Assembly: GCA_035565975.1 (NCBI GenBank)
Contig: DATMRT010000045.1
Span: forward strand, 62,001-126,000
Length of the DNA: 64,000 bases
Direction of reading: 5' to 3'
Source: Ga0077530 sp035565975
GTDB lineage: Bacteria > Pseudomonadota > Alphaproteobacteria > Rhizobiales > Hyphomicrobiaceae
Shown here piece after piece: positions 51,614 through 59,753 of this stretch (the stretch's first letter is position 1; each line of letters begins with the position of its first letter). The notes beneath the pieces were generated by a model. That model searched no databases and was not told the DNA's origin. It saw nothing but the letters and a program-made list of their open reading frames with translations. The translations under genes were made by a program, and so were the position numbers.

Positions 51614-52969
51614 ATGAGACACGTTCTAGGTATCCTAGGCGTGCTGGCAGCAAGCGTGTTGCTTGCTGTGTCCGCCGCCATGAACTGGCGCTTCGGATAC
51701 AGTCTTGGAATGACTGCATTCGACGGGCTGATCTACGGAGCGGCCAGCGCCGCTGCCGACTGCCTGAAGGCGCTCATACCCTTCTTCTTATTTGCAGCCA
51801 TACGAAACCGGATGTGGTCCCAGGCGGCCGCATCGGCGGTCGTATGGGTGGTGGTCACAGCCTATTCGCTGACCTCCGCCCTGGGACACGCTGCCCTGAA
51901 CCGGCTCGACACGACTGGGCAGCGCGCCCAGCAGACGGCCGTCTATCAGGACATGCGCGCCGACATCAAACGGATGGAGGAGCAGGTGAGCTGGATTCCC
52001 CAGCATCGCCCCGCCGCCACCGTGTCCAGCGAGATGGACGGTCTCAAGACCCAGATCTACTGGAGCCGGACCAAGGGCTGCAGCAACGTCGTCGGTCGCT
52101 ACAATCGTGACTTCTGCCAGAAGTTCCACGCGCTCTCTGCCGAGCACGCCAACGCCGTCCAGGCGGAGGAACTCGGCAAGAAGATCATGAGCGTGAAGGC
52201 GGAGCTGGCGAAGTCCGGCGAGGCACATACCGCCCTGACGGCAGCTGATCCGCAGGCCGCGATGCTCGCCAAGATCGGCGGTCTCGTCTTTGCGGGTCTG
52301 AAGGTCGATGACGTGCAGATGGCGCTCACGATCTTCATCGCCTTGCTGCTCGAAGTCGGTTCGGGCTTCGGGATGTACGTGGCCTTCAGCCAGTGGCGCC
52401 TGCACGATGCCTTGCACAACCCCAAGGTGGCATCCGCTGCCTCGGTTGGCCGGGCTGCAGCCGCCATGCCGCTCGATGTCCAGGTCCAAGCTCCGGCCGC
52501 TATGCCGGTCGCTGCCGAGGCCTCGGATACGCCGGCCATCGCCGCCGCGGCGCCAGCCGCATTGTCGGTCGGACCGCCTGTCCAGGCTATCGCGGCCACA
52601 CCTCCGGCACCTGCCGTCATCACGCCGCCGGCCACTACGGCCAACGACAACACCGACCGGGCACTTCCCATGCAGCGCATGGTCGCCCCGGAAAGCGACG
52701 TCGAACGCTTCAACAGGGAGAAGATCGAGCACGAGGAAGGTGCGACCATCACCTACAACGACGTCTATGCAGCTTACTGTCAGTGGTGCGAGGAGAAAGG
52801 AAAGGAACCGCTCGCGCAGCCGACCTTCGGTAGAGAGTTCGGCGAGCTGAAAGGAATTCGGAAAGAGAAGATCGCGGGCCGCGTCCGCTACATCGGAATT
52901 GCGGTCCAGGGCGCAACGGAGACCACGGAGGATAAGAACCCGACGGTCCCGATCGTTCGCGCTGCCTAG
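51614..52969 (+). CDS. Membrane protein with a C-terminal primase-C-like winged-helix domain
   Basis: A 451-residue protein of unusual build. The N-terminus has about three helices (HVLGILGVLAASVLLAVSAA; KALIPFFLFAAI; SAVVWVVVTAYSLTSALGHA). A soluble helical stretch with Cys pairs (TKGCSNVVGRYNRDFCQKFH) follows, then a helix at 237-258 (MALTIFIALLLEVGSGFGMY) and a long Ala/Pro linker. The last ~75 residues are TYNDVYAAYCQWCEEKGKEP and LAQPTFGREFGELKGIRKEK plus GRVRYIGI. This last block resembles the C-terminal DNA-binding tail of P4-type phage/plasmid primases. A membrane-tethered DNA-binding protein or a mobile-element remnant are both possible. A strong terminator follows. Confidence 0.75.
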   Translation: MRHVLGILGVLAASVLLAVSAAMNWRFGYSLGMTAFDGLIYGAASAAADCLKALIPFFLFAAIRNRMWSQAAASAVVWVVVTAYSLTSALGHAALNRLDTTGQRAQQTAVYQDMRADIKRMEEQVSWIPQHRPAATVSSEMDGLKTQIYWSRTKGCSNVVGRYNRDFCQKFHALSAEHANAVQAEELGKKIMSVKAELAKSGEAHTALTAADPQAAMLAKIGGLVFAGLKVDDVQMALTIFIALLLEVGSGFGMYVAFSQWRLHDALHNPKVASAASVGRAAAAMPLDVQVQAPAAMPVAAEASDTPAIAAAAPAALSVGPPVQAIAATPPAPAVITPPATTANDNTDRALPMQRMVAPESDVERFNREKIEHEEGATITYNDVYAAYCQWCEEKGKEPLAQPTFGREFGELKGIRKEKIAGRVRYIGIAVQGATETTEDKNPTVPIVRAA

Positions 52970-52987
52970 GGCAGCTTCTTGAAGATG

Positions 52988-53020
52988 AAAAAGGGTCGCT
53001 TCGGCGGCCCTTTTTTTATT
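52988..53020 (+). terminator. Rho-independent terminator
   Basis: AAAGGGTCGC and GCGGCCCTTT pair around a TTCG tetraloop and run into TTTTTTTATT. The stem, UUCG loop and seven T residues make this the clearest intrinsic terminator in the window. It ends the transcript of the gene at 51614. Confidence 0.88.
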
Positions 53021-53116
53021 GGCCGCGGGCTGCTGGGAAGAGGTGCTTTGCAACCCTGTGCGGTACCATGCCCGCGGCGGCCTTGAACGCGACGGCGGAG
53101 TTCGGAACGCGGGATG

Positions 53117-53205
53117 CTTCGCGCCTGCGGCGCGACGGGGACCAGTCCCCGAACCCCTGCCGGGAGGGAACACCCTCCCGGACCCACCCGCCTTTATGAC
53201 TTTGC
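53117..53205 (+). repeat. 3'-end hairpin array, family C copy 2
   Basis: Successive hairpins GCGCCTGCGGCGC, GGGGACCAGTCCCC and GGGAGGGAACACCCTCCC are followed by GACCCACCCGCCTTTATGACTT. It has the same layout as copy 1 (40826) and copy 3 (53265, opposite strand). It lies downstream of the gene at 51614, in its sense direction, beyond the terminator. Confidence 0.6.
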
Positions 53206-53264
53206 TTATTTGACGCGCGCCCCTTCATCCGACGTCGCGAAGAAGGAGCGTCCTTGCCGCGTAC

Positions 53265-53345
53265 TTTAAAAATGATGAAGGACGGGGGCTCCGGGGGTGT
53301 CCCCCGGTTGGGTTACAGGGCGAAAGCCCTGTTCGCGCCGAAGGC
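53265..53345 (-). repeat. 3'-end hairpin array, family C copy 3
   Basis: Read on the minus strand: ACAGGGC-loop-GCCCTGT (53315-53332), then CCGGGGG-ACA-CCCCCGG (53291-53307), then GAGCCCCCGTCCTTCATCAT with a T/A-rich tail. It lies 60 bases downstream of the minus-strand gene ending at 53404. Confidence 0.6.
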
Positions 53346-53403
53346 GTGACGGCCCCGAGCAAGCGCCGCGCCCGCACGCTCCGTCGGTCAATCGACTGCG
53401 ATG

Positions 53404-53850
53404 TCAGGCGGACTGATGCGCGCTGTCGAAGGCGACTTCCGCCAGCACAGCGTTGCCGGCGAGCCCGTTCTCGATGTCGAACGCGACACGTGCCCGTTCG
53501 GCGGCGGAGCTGCGCTCGATGCGGAAGTGCACCTCGTTGGCACCGAGAGTCGCGCCAATCTGGCGAACTCGCGCGAGATTGAGCGAGCGCGCTTTGCTGT
53601 CGAGCGTGCCCACGCGAAGCACCTGCGCAACACCACCGGCATCGCGATGGAGGAGCAGATAAGTTGCTTCTGGGAGCTCCGGGCAGAACAGCAGGCTCGA
53701 AACAGTATGAGCGTAGACGGTGCCGGATGCACCGCGCCAAGCCTGCTGGCTCGGTACGATGCCCGCAGTATCGGGCGTATGACGCGCGGAAGCGGCATCC
53801 CGCCGTTCCTTCACGCGCTTTTTCACGCCCTCTGTCCGACGCACGGCCAT
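53404..53850 (-). CDS. Protein of unknown function downstream of nrdJ
   Basis: About 148 residues, soluble. It contains AGIVPSQQAWRGASGTVYAH, ATYLLLHRDAGGVAQVLRVG, TLDSKARSLNLARVRQIGAT and LGANEVHFRIE. The composition and strand/helix alternation look like a real folded protein, and the N-terminus is very basic (EGVKKRVKERRDAASARH). ATG 53850 is the first good start, although the frame stays open for about 20 codons upstream. I do not recognise the family. It is 237 bases downstream of nrdJ on the same strand, with a hairpin in the gap, and may have its own promoter. Confidence 0.6.
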   Translation of the reverse strand: MAVRRTEGVKKRVKERRDAASARHTPDTAGIVPSQQAWRGASGTVYAHTVSSLLFCPELPEATYLLLHRDAGGVAQVLRVGTLDSKARSLNLARVRQIGATLGANEVHFRIERSSAAERARVAFDIENGLAGNAVLAEVAFDSAHQSA

Positions 53851-54014
53851 CTCGATACTCTCAAAACACAACAGCACGCCTAAGCTGCCGAAGCCGGCGC
53901 GCACCAACAATGACTTCCAACGCTGAACGCACAGGGCCGCTCAGCGGCTCCTGAGAAGTTCGTCGTATACGCATATTATTCAAGTTCGAAAATCCCAGAT
54001 CACGTGGTTTTGTT

Positions 54015-54040
54015 AATGCACCACGGTCCTGTGGCGCATT
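54015..54040 (-). terminator. Hairpin downstream of nrdJ
   Basis: AATGCACCAC (54015-54024) and GTGGCGCATT (54031-54040) form a 10-bp stem with one mismatch around a 6-base loop, about 50-75 bases after the nrdJ stop. On the minus strand it is followed by an A-rich stretch, not T, so intrinsic termination is doubtful; mRNA end protection or attenuation are alternatives. Confidence 0.35.
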
Positions 54041-54087
54041 GGCTACACTTTGCTCTGGCCGAGTACTACGCCTCACAACACTCTCCC

Positions 54088-56463
54088 CTAGCCGCAGGTC
54101 GAATAGCCGCAATCGAGGCAGAGGTGGCAGCCCTCCTGCGGAAGGAATTGATTCCCCTGGCATTTCGGACAGCGCCGGCGGCTCGAGAAATCCTGGTTTG
54201 ACGATCGCGTTCGCAAGGGCGTCCATGACACGCCACCGGCTGAAGGCTGAGGTGACAGCTCCACCGCCAGGGCCTTGGGCGGCGTGGGGGCATCCTGCCG
54301 GCCATCGCCGCGGCCCTCCTGCGGTGCCAGAAAGCCGATGCGGATCATATGGGCCTCGATGATCTCGCCGATGGCCGCGAGAAGGCTCGGCACGTAGCGC
54401 CCGCCCATCCACTGCCCGCCCTGGGGATCGAAGACCGCCTTCAGCTCCTCGACGACGAACGTCACGTCACCGCCACGGCGGAAGACGGCGCTGATCATTC
54501 GCGTCAGGGCGACCGTCCAGGCATAGTGCTCGAGGTTCTTGGTATTGATGAAGATTTCGAAGGGGCGGCGGCGGCCCTCGCGCTCGATATCGTTCATCGT
54601 CACGTAGATGGCGTGATCGCTCGCCTGCCACTTGAGTTTGTAGGTGAAGCCCGGCAGCACCGGATCGCGCTCGAGCGGGCGCGACATGTAGACGACATCG
54701 CCCGTGCGCGACGGCGCGGGCGTGGCAGTCGCGGGCGCAGTGGCAACAGCCGGCGCCGCTTCGAGCACGGCGCCGGTCACCGCATTGGGCCGGTACGTCG
54801 TGCAGCCCTTGAGACCGAGCGCATAGGCCTCGGTATAAATGCTCTCGAAGGCCTCGAAGGGAATGTCGACCGGACAGTTGATGGTCTTCGAGATCGCGCT
54901 GTCGACATGCTTCTGGAGGGCAGCCTGCATGGCGAGATGGGCGGCAGGAGCCAGCATGTGCGCCGTGACGAAGGCAGCCGGCAGCGGCGCATCGGCGCCC
55001 GCGTGCTGGCGGAAACGGCGATAGGCGAAGTCCTCGACGCTCTCCTCGCTGAAGCTCTCGCCGGCGCCGCGCACGCGACGCTTGTAGGCGAGGTCGAAGA
55101 TCGGCTCGATGCCGCTCGAGACATTGCCGGCCAGCAGCGAGATCGTGCCCGTTGGTGCGATCGACGTCAGGCAGCCATTGCGGATGCCGTGCTTGGCGAT
55201 CGACTGGCGTACGTGTTCGGGAAGGCGCACGACGTTGGGCGCGGCGAGGAACGCCTGCGCATCGTAGAGCGGAAACGTGCCCTTCTCGGCGGCGATCTCG
55301 GCGCTGGCGCCATAAGCGAGGGCCGCGATCTGGGCCATGAGCCGCTCGGCGAGCGCGCGGGCCTCGGGCGAGTCGTATCTCAAGCCGCACATGGCAAGGG
55401 CATCCCCGAGACCGGTGATGCCGAGACCGATGCGCCGCTTGGCCTTGGCTTCGCGACGCTGCGCCTCGAGCGGGTAGTGCGAGAGGTCGATCATGTTGTC
55501 GAGGAAGCGCACCGCAACCGGCACCAGCTCGGCCAACCGTGCCTCGTCGATGTGCGCGATGGCCGTGAAGGGGTCGCGCACGAGCGCGGCGAGATTGATC
55601 GAGCCGAGCAGGCACGCGCCATAAGGCGGCAGCGGCTGCTCACCGCACGGGTTGGTCGCGCGGATGTCCTCGCAGTAGGCGAGGTTGTTCAGGGCATTGA
55701 CGCGATCGATGAAGATCACGCCGGGCTCGGCATAGTCGTAGGTCGCGCGCATGATGCGCTCCCAGAGCGCGCGGGCGCGCACCGTGCGATAGACCGTGCC
55801 CTCGAAAGTCAGCGCCCAGGTATCGTCGCGCGCGACGGCATCCATGAAGGCGTCGGTGACGAGCACCGAGAGATTGAAGTTCCTGAGGCGCGCCGGATCG
55901 GACTTGGCATCGATGAAGGTCTCGATATCGGGATGGTCACAGCGCATGGTGCCCATCATGGCGCCGCGCCTCTGGCCGGCGGACATGATGGTCTTGCACA
56001 TGGCATCCCACACATCCATGAAGCTGACCGGCCCCGACGCACCGGCGCCCACGCTCTTCACGAGCGCGCCCATGGGCCTCAGCGTCGAGAAGTCATGGCC
56101 GATGCCGCCGCCCTTCTGCATGGTGAGGGCGGCTTCCTTCACGTTCTCGAAGATGGAGCCGAGATCGTCCCCGATCGGCCCCATGACAAAGCAGTTGAAG
56201 AGCGTGACGTCACGGCTCGAACCGGCGCCGGCGATGATGCGGCCCGCGGGCAGGAACTGAAAATCCGTGAGCGCATCCAGGAAGCGCTTCTGCCAGTGCT
56301 TGCGAGCGCGCGCCTTCTCGGCTCCGGCCCCGGCCGCAGCGAGCCGCGCCCAGGTCTCCTCGACGCCCGCTTCGAGGGCCGAGCCGTCAGCCGACTTCAG
56401 GCGATACTTCGCATCCCAGATGAACCGGGAAATCGCCGGTATTTCTGTACGTTCGCTGACCAT
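54088..56463 (-). CDS. nrdJ: Adenosylcobalamin-dependent (class II) ribonucleotide reductase
   Basis: A 791-residue enzyme that reduces ribonucleoside di/triphosphates to deoxyribonucleotides using a B12-generated thiyl radical; it works with or without oxygen. Active-site residues fit class II: Cys91 (LFNCFVMGP), radical Cys273 and Glu275 in NPCGEQPLPPYGACLLGSIN, and Cys284 eleven residues on. PTGTISLLAGNVSSGIEPIF marks the substrate loop. The C-terminus ends in CPKCQGN...LCLDCGYSTCG, a zinc-like tail with the redox-relay cysteines. Promoter hexamers and a LexA box lie just upstream. No other ribonucleotide reductase is in the window. Confidence 0.96.
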   Translation of the reverse strand: MVSERTEIPAISRFIWDAKYRLKSADGSALEAGVEETWARLAAAGAGAEKARARKHWQKRFLDALTDFQFLPAGRIIAGAGSSRDVTLFNCFVMGPIGDDLGSIFENVKEAALTMQKGGGIGHDFSTLRPMGALVKSVGAGASGPVSFMDVWDAMCKTIMSAGQRRGAMMGTMRCDHPDIETFIDAKSDPARLRNFNLSVLVTDAFMDAVARDDTWALTFEGTVYRTVRARALWERIMRATYDYAEPGVIFIDRVNALNNLAYCEDIRATNPCGEQPLPPYGACLLGSINLAALVRDPFTAIAHIDEARLAELVPVAVRFLDNMIDLSHYPLEAQRREAKAKRRIGLGITGLGDALAMCGLRYDSPEARALAERLMAQIAALAYGASAEIAAEKGTFPLYDAQAFLAAPNVVRLPEHVRQSIAKHGIRNGCLTSIAPTGTISLLAGNVSSGIEPIFDLAYKRRVRGAGESFSEESVEDFAYRRFRQHAGADAPLPAAFVTAHMLAPAAHLAMQAALQKHVDSAISKTINCPVDIPFEAFESIYTEAYALGLKGCTTYRPNAVTGAVLEAAPAVATAPATATPAPSRTGDVVYMSRPLERDPVLPGFTYKLKWQASDHAIYVTMNDIEREGRRRPFEIFINTKNLEHYAWTVALTRMISAVFRRGGDVTFVVEELKAVFDPQGGQWMGGRYVPSLLAAIGEIIEAHMIRIGFLAPQEGRGDGRQDAPTPPKALAVELSPQPSAGGVSWTPLRTRSSNQDFSSRRRCPKCQGNQFLPQEGCHLCLDCGYSTCG

Positions 56464-56498
56464 GATGGCGGGGCGCCCTCATCGGGAAACACCCCTCA

Positions 56499-56527
56499 TA
56501 TATAAGCCACCCAGAACAAATGGTCAA
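56499..56527 (-). promoter_or_regulatory. Sigma-70-type promoter of nrdJ
   Basis: On the minus strand TTGACC (56527-56522) and TATATA (56504-56499) are separated by exactly 17 bases. Transcription would begin near 56492, giving a leader of about 28 bases before the nrdJ ATG at 56463. That is too short for a cobalamin riboswitch. Confidence 0.75.
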
Positions 56528-56532
56528 GGAAT

Positions 56533-56547
56533 GTTCTTCTTGTGTTC
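56533..56547. promoter_or_regulatory. LexA (SOS) box upstream of nrdJ
   Basis: GTTC (56533-56536), seven bases, GTTC (56544-56547): a perfect match to the direct-repeat LexA box GTTC-N7-GTTC of Alphaproteobacteria. It ends 6 bases upstream of the nrdJ -35 hexamer, so bound LexA should hinder RNA polymerase. It also lies about 160 bases from the divergent membrane protein start. Confidence 0.75.
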
Positions 56548-56705
56548 CACAGCAAGTGGGCGCCGCTGAGCAGAAGGCACGCACCCCAATCAAGGGGCCC
56601 AAATCAAGGGGATCGAGATGGGAGGTCCCTCGACGACGGCGCCGTCCAGCGTGGATGATGTGATTGCGTCCGGACTCACGTCCTCATTGCGGAGAGCGGT
56701 CTGCC

Positions 56706-57650
56706 ATGACCATGTCAGCCGCCGAGCTTTCGGCGACGGTAGACTATAGCGTGGACAAATGGTGGATGAACCGCTTGCCCATGGGCCTGTGGTTCTACAC
56801 GGGCGGCCTCGCCATCTGCCTCCATGCAGAGAGCGTCGGCGCGCACGACGCCCTGCTGGCACTCGTCTATCTCACCTTGCTCGCGTTGGCCTTCGCCGGT
56901 TGGGCCTCGACGAGCCTCCTCGAACGCTCCGGCTATCCTTTCTACATCGTTCTTCCGCTGACGCTGCTCGTCGCCTTCCTCGTCGTTGGCGTAATCGCCC
57001 AATTCGGCAAAGTTGGCGGCTATCGCCCCCACGGGAGCCTCTGGTGGAGCCACCTGATCAATCCGCCCTTCAGAGTGTTCGGTTGGATGCTGCTCTACCT
57101 CGGGACCCTTGGAATCGCCTTTGTGCTGTTTCGACACCTCTATCCGGCTCGGCCGGTCATCCGGCTTTCACCGGCTGGCATCGCATTCCACCGGAACTGG
57201 CTGAGGGACGTGTTCATCCCATGGCAGGATGTCAAGGGCGTCGGACCTCTCGAGTGGCCAAACCCGGGGGGAGCCTCGAGCATCTACCCTCAGTCCGCCG
57301 CGATAACGGTCACTCGAGAGTTCTACGAACGCCATATCGCGCCAAAGCGCAGCTCTCTCTCGCCTCCCGGCAGCGAACGCATGTTCGTGCCGAATGGCCC
57401 GCTCATGCAGATGGTCCTGACCAGTCCCGAGCTCGTCGTCGCGCCCAAGGACATTCGCATTCCCATCGAGGCGCGATGGAAAGCGTTCCGTGAGTTGCCC
57501 GCGGAGCACCTGCCAGCGAGCACCGAGACGCCGGTAGTGTTTGGCCGATGGTCGATGGACGGCTCGTGGTGGGAGGTATCCATGCTCGCGCTGCCGATCC
57601 TCGTCGCGATCGCCGTCATGACGCAGGCGGCGGGCATTTGGCCTCGCTGA
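56706..57650 (+). CDS. Membrane protein of unknown function with PH-like middle domain
   Basis: A 314-residue protein with three or four N-terminal helices (GLWFYTGGLAICLHAES; ALVYLTLLALAFAGWAS; FYIVLPLTLLVAFLVVGVIA; FGWMLLYLGTLGIAFVLF). A soluble section follows with VIRLSPAGIAFHRNWLRDVF and IPWQDVKGVGPLEW, like the first strands of a bacterial PH domain, and a C-terminal helix LALPILVAIAVMTQAAGIW closes it. Function is unknown. ATG 56706 and ATG 56712 are both possible starts. It is divergent from nrdJ. Confidence 0.72.
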   Translation: MTMSAAELSATVDYSVDKWWMNRLPMGLWFYTGGLAICLHAESVGAHDALLALVYLTLLALAFAGWASTSLLERSGYPFYIVLPLTLLVAFLVVGVIAQFGKVGGYRPHGSLWWSHLINPPFRVFGWMLLYLGTLGIAFVLFRHLYPARPVIRLSPAGIAFHRNWLRDVFIPWQDVKGVGPLEWPNPGGASSIYPQSAAITVTREFYERHIAPKRSSLSPPGSERMFVPNGPLMQMVLTSPELVVAPKDIRIPIEARWKAFRELPAEHLPASTETPVVFGRWSMDGSWWEVSMLALPILVAIAVMTQAAGIWPR

Positions 57651-57675
57651 TCCGGCGCGCCCAGGCAGCGAGGGC

Positions 57676-58473
57676 TCAGCCTGCGACGCCGCCCCGACTA
57701 GCGAGCTCCGCGAGGCGCGCCACGGCCGTCGGCGGTAAGGGCGGCGGGGCGTCGGGAGCGGCCGCCGCTTCCTGAAGGAGGCGGTCGCACGCGCCTTCGA
57801 GACGGGCCTCCAGAACCTGGCGGAATTCCTTGCGCGAGAGGCCCGGGGGGATGGGGTCCAGGATCTCGACGATGATCGTGCCGGGATAGCGCATGAGCTG
57901 GCGGCGGGGCCAGTAGAGGCCGGAGTTCAGCGCGAGCGGATAGCAGGGCAGGCCAAGGCCCTCATAGAGCGCGACGTAACCCGGCTTGTAATCGGGCGGG
58001 GCACCGGGCGGACGCCGTGTACCTTCGGGAAAGATGAAGACCTCGCGGCCTTCCGCGGCACGATCCTTGGCATCAGCGACGAGCTTCTTCAGCGCGGCGC
58101 TGGCGCGCTCGCGACTGACGAGGATGTGCTCGAACTTGAGACAGAACCAGCCGTAGAAAGGGATGTACTTGAGCTCTTCCTTGAGCACGATCGCGGGATC
58201 GTGGAAGAGCGGGATGAGCGCGAACGTTTCCCATGCGGACTGGTGCTTCGACACGACGAGGCAGGCGCCGGGCGGCAGCTTGTCCGCGCCCCGCACTTCC
58301 ATGCGCGTACCGCAGATGAGACGCAGCAGCCACGTGCACGTGCTGCCGTGAATGGAGAGCCCCTTCATGGCCCACGAGCGCGGCGCGACGAACAGCCAGC
58401 TCCCGAGCACCACGAACAGCGCCGTGACCAGATAGAAGACGACGAAATAGACGAGCGAGCGGACGAGGGTCAT
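57676..58473 (-). CDS. plsC: 1-acyl-sn-glycerol-3-phosphate acyltransferase (PlsC-like)
   Basis: A 265-residue membrane acyltransferase that makes phosphatidic acid from lysophosphatidic acid. An N-terminal helix (SLVYFVVFYLVTALFVVLGS) precedes motif I VVSKHQSAWETFAL (His with Glu where many members have Asp, usual in Alphaproteobacteria). Motif III is VFIFPEGTRRPPGAP, and motif IV-like PCYPLALNSG follows. The C-terminal tail is Ala/Pro-rich. It lies downstream of a family A repeat and of the quinone oxidoreductase gene on the same strand. Confidence 0.92.
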   Translation of the reverse strand: MTLVRSLVYFVVFYLVTALFVVLGSWLFVAPRSWAMKGLSIHGSTCTWLLRLICGTRMEVRGADKLPPGACLVVSKHQSAWETFALIPLFHDPAIVLKEELKYIPFYGWFCLKFEHILVSRERASAALKKLVADAKDRAAEGREVFIFPEGTRRPPGAPPDYKPGYVALYEGLGLPCYPLALNSGLYWPRRQLMRYPGTIIVEILDPIPPGLSRKEFRQVLEARLEGACDRLLQEAAAAPDAPPPLPPTAVARLAELASRGGVAG

Positions 58474-58505
58474 GGAGCGGCGGCCCTCAACGGCGAGCGT
58501 CGTAT

Positions 58506-58608
58506 TCCCCTCCCCCTTGCGGGGAGGGGTCAGGGGTGGGGGGAAGCCCTACCGCAGATGTTCTGCGATCCCCCCCTCCCTTACCCTCCCCCACAAGGGG
58601 GGAGGGGA
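58506..58608. repeat. GC-rich palindromic repeat, family A copy 3
   Basis: CCCCTCCCCCTTGCGGGGAGGGG, GGGGTGGGGGGAAGCCCTACC, GCAGATGTTCTGCGATCC and a closing hairpin CCTCCCCCACAAGGGGGGAGG match the copies at 21178 and 37411 in order and orientation. It lies between the quinone oxidoreductase and acyltransferase genes, both on the minus strand. Confidence 0.85.
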
Positions 58609-58653
58609 TTTCGCTCGAGGATGTTTGAACTGTACCCATCTGCGCTGGATAGC

Positions 58654-59652
58654 TCAGACTGTCAGCACGATCTTGCCGACGTGCTGGCTCGTCTCCATGC
58701 GCTTGTGCGCTTCAGACGCCTGAGCGAGCGGGAATGTCGAGTCCATCACGATTTTGATGCGGCCGGCATCGAGCAGCGGCCAAACCTGCTTCTCGAGCGC
58801 GCGGGCGAAGCGCGCTTTGACGTCGCGCGTGCGCGGGCGCAGCGTGGAGCCGGTGAGCGTGACGCGCTTCATCATCAGGCGCGCGAGCGTGAAGGTCGTG
58901 GTCGGGCCGCCGAGCGTCGCGATCTGCACGATGCGGCCGTCCTCTGCGGCAGCCGCGATGTTGCGCTCGGTGTAGTCGCCGCCGACCATGTCGAGGGTCA
59001 CATCGATGCCGTGGCCGCCGGTCGCCTCCTTGACCACAGCCACGAAATCCTCGGTCTTGTAGTTCACGGCGACGTCGGCGCCGAGATCCCGGCACACCTG
59101 GCACTTGTCGCCACTCCCCGCCGTCGCGACGACGCGGGCGCCGAAGGCTTTCGCAAGTTGTATGGCCGTGGTGCCGATGCCGCTCGTGCCGCCATGGACG
59201 AGGAACCAGTCGCCCGCTTCGAGCCCGCCGCGCTCGAAGACGTTGTTCCAGACGGTGAAGTACGTCTCCGGCACGCCGCCGGCTTCGGCCATGGAGAGTC
59301 CTTTAGGGACCGGGAGTGCCGTCACTTCCTCGGCAATGCAATACTCGGCATAACCGCCGCCATTGACGAGTGCACACACCTTGTCGCCGACTTTCCAGCG
59401 TGTGACGCCGGACCCGATAGCGGCGACTTCGCCCGCAATCTCCAGTCCCGGAAGCGGCGAATGGCCGGGCGGCGGCGGATAGGCGCCCATGCGCTGCTGC
59501 ACGTCGGGACGGTTCACGCCGGCGGCGGCCACCTTGACCAGGATCTGGCCGTGACCGACCTGCGGTACAGGCATGGACGTCGGCTGGAGGACTTCAGGGC
59601 CGCCTTTGCCGTTGAGTGCGATGCCGGTCATTGTCGTTGGGATCGAGGACAC
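58654..59652 (-). CDS. NAD(P)H quinone oxidoreductase, PIG3-type zinc-independent MDR
   Basis: A 332-residue medium-chain reductase without the alcohol-dehydrogenase zinc ligands. The cofactor site is VHGGTSGIGTTAIQLAKAFG near residue 150. NRPDVQQRMGAYPPPPGHSP and LPGLEIAGEVAAIG are typical of the quinone oxidoreductase/PIG3 group. The start is taken as GTG 59652 (giving SSIPTTMTGIALNGKGGPEV) because GGAGAT lies 6 bases upstream; ATG 59631 is the alternative. The likely reaction is NADPH-dependent reduction of quinones or enones. Confidence 0.9.
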   Translation of the reverse strand: MSSIPTTMTGIALNGKGGPEVLQPTSMPVPQVGHGQILVKVAAAGVNRPDVQQRMGAYPPPPGHSPLPGLEIAGEVAAIGSGVTRWKVGDKVCALVNGGGYAEYCIAEEVTALPVPKGLSMAEAGGVPETYFTVWNNVFERGGLEAGDWFLVHGGTSGIGTTAIQLAKAFGARVVATAGSGDKCQVCRDLGADVAVNYKTEDFVAVVKEATGGHGIDVTLDMVGGDYTERNIAAAAEDGRIVQIATLGGPTTTFTLARLMMKRVTLTGSTLRPRTRDVKARFARALEKQVWPLLDAGRIKIVMDSTFPLAQASEAHKRMETSQHVGKIVLTV

Positions 59653-59753
59653 GGCACATCTCCATCTGTGGAAGCTGGCATCGAGCGCGAACGCGCCCGG
59701 GCAGAGCTTAAAGCAGGGCGAGCGCGGGGTGGCAAGCCGTGGTGATGCCGGCC

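Larger units (their letters stand above)
52970..53403. other. Intergenic stretch with terminator and opposing hairpin arrays
   Basis: This 434-base gap between two convergent genes holds an intrinsic terminator (52988-53020) and two hairpin arrays facing each other (53117-53205 plus, 53265-53345 minus). Open frames on both strands are low-complexity translations of the arrays and are not genes. Confidence 0.7.

Noticed and set aside
51398..51622. Minus-strand frame of about 74 residues overlapping the start of the membrane protein gene.
   Set aside because: No ribosome site, it overlaps a better-supported gene start, and its composition is not protein-like enough to call.
52970..53230. Overlapping minus-strand frames that look like a 60-70 residue Arg/Gly-rich protein.
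   Set aside because: They translate the hairpin array and lack a credible start or ribosome site; such frames recur wherever this repeat type occurs.
50902..54087. Integrated mobile element covering the gene-poor patch.
   Set aside because: No integrase, transposase, att-like direct repeats or tRNA target was found; only the primase-C-like domain and the repeats hint at it.
54349..56505. A very long open frame on the plus strand opposite nrdJ.
   Set aside because: It is the mirror of a gene with strong class II ribonucleotide reductase residues; its translation is Arg/Gly/Ala/His-rich with no recognisable domain, as expected from high-GC codon bias.
56464..56705. Cobalamin riboswitch ahead of the B12-dependent nrdJ.
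   Set aside because: The visible promoter leaves a leader of only about 28 bases, too short for the aptamer, and no B12-box-like core was recognised.
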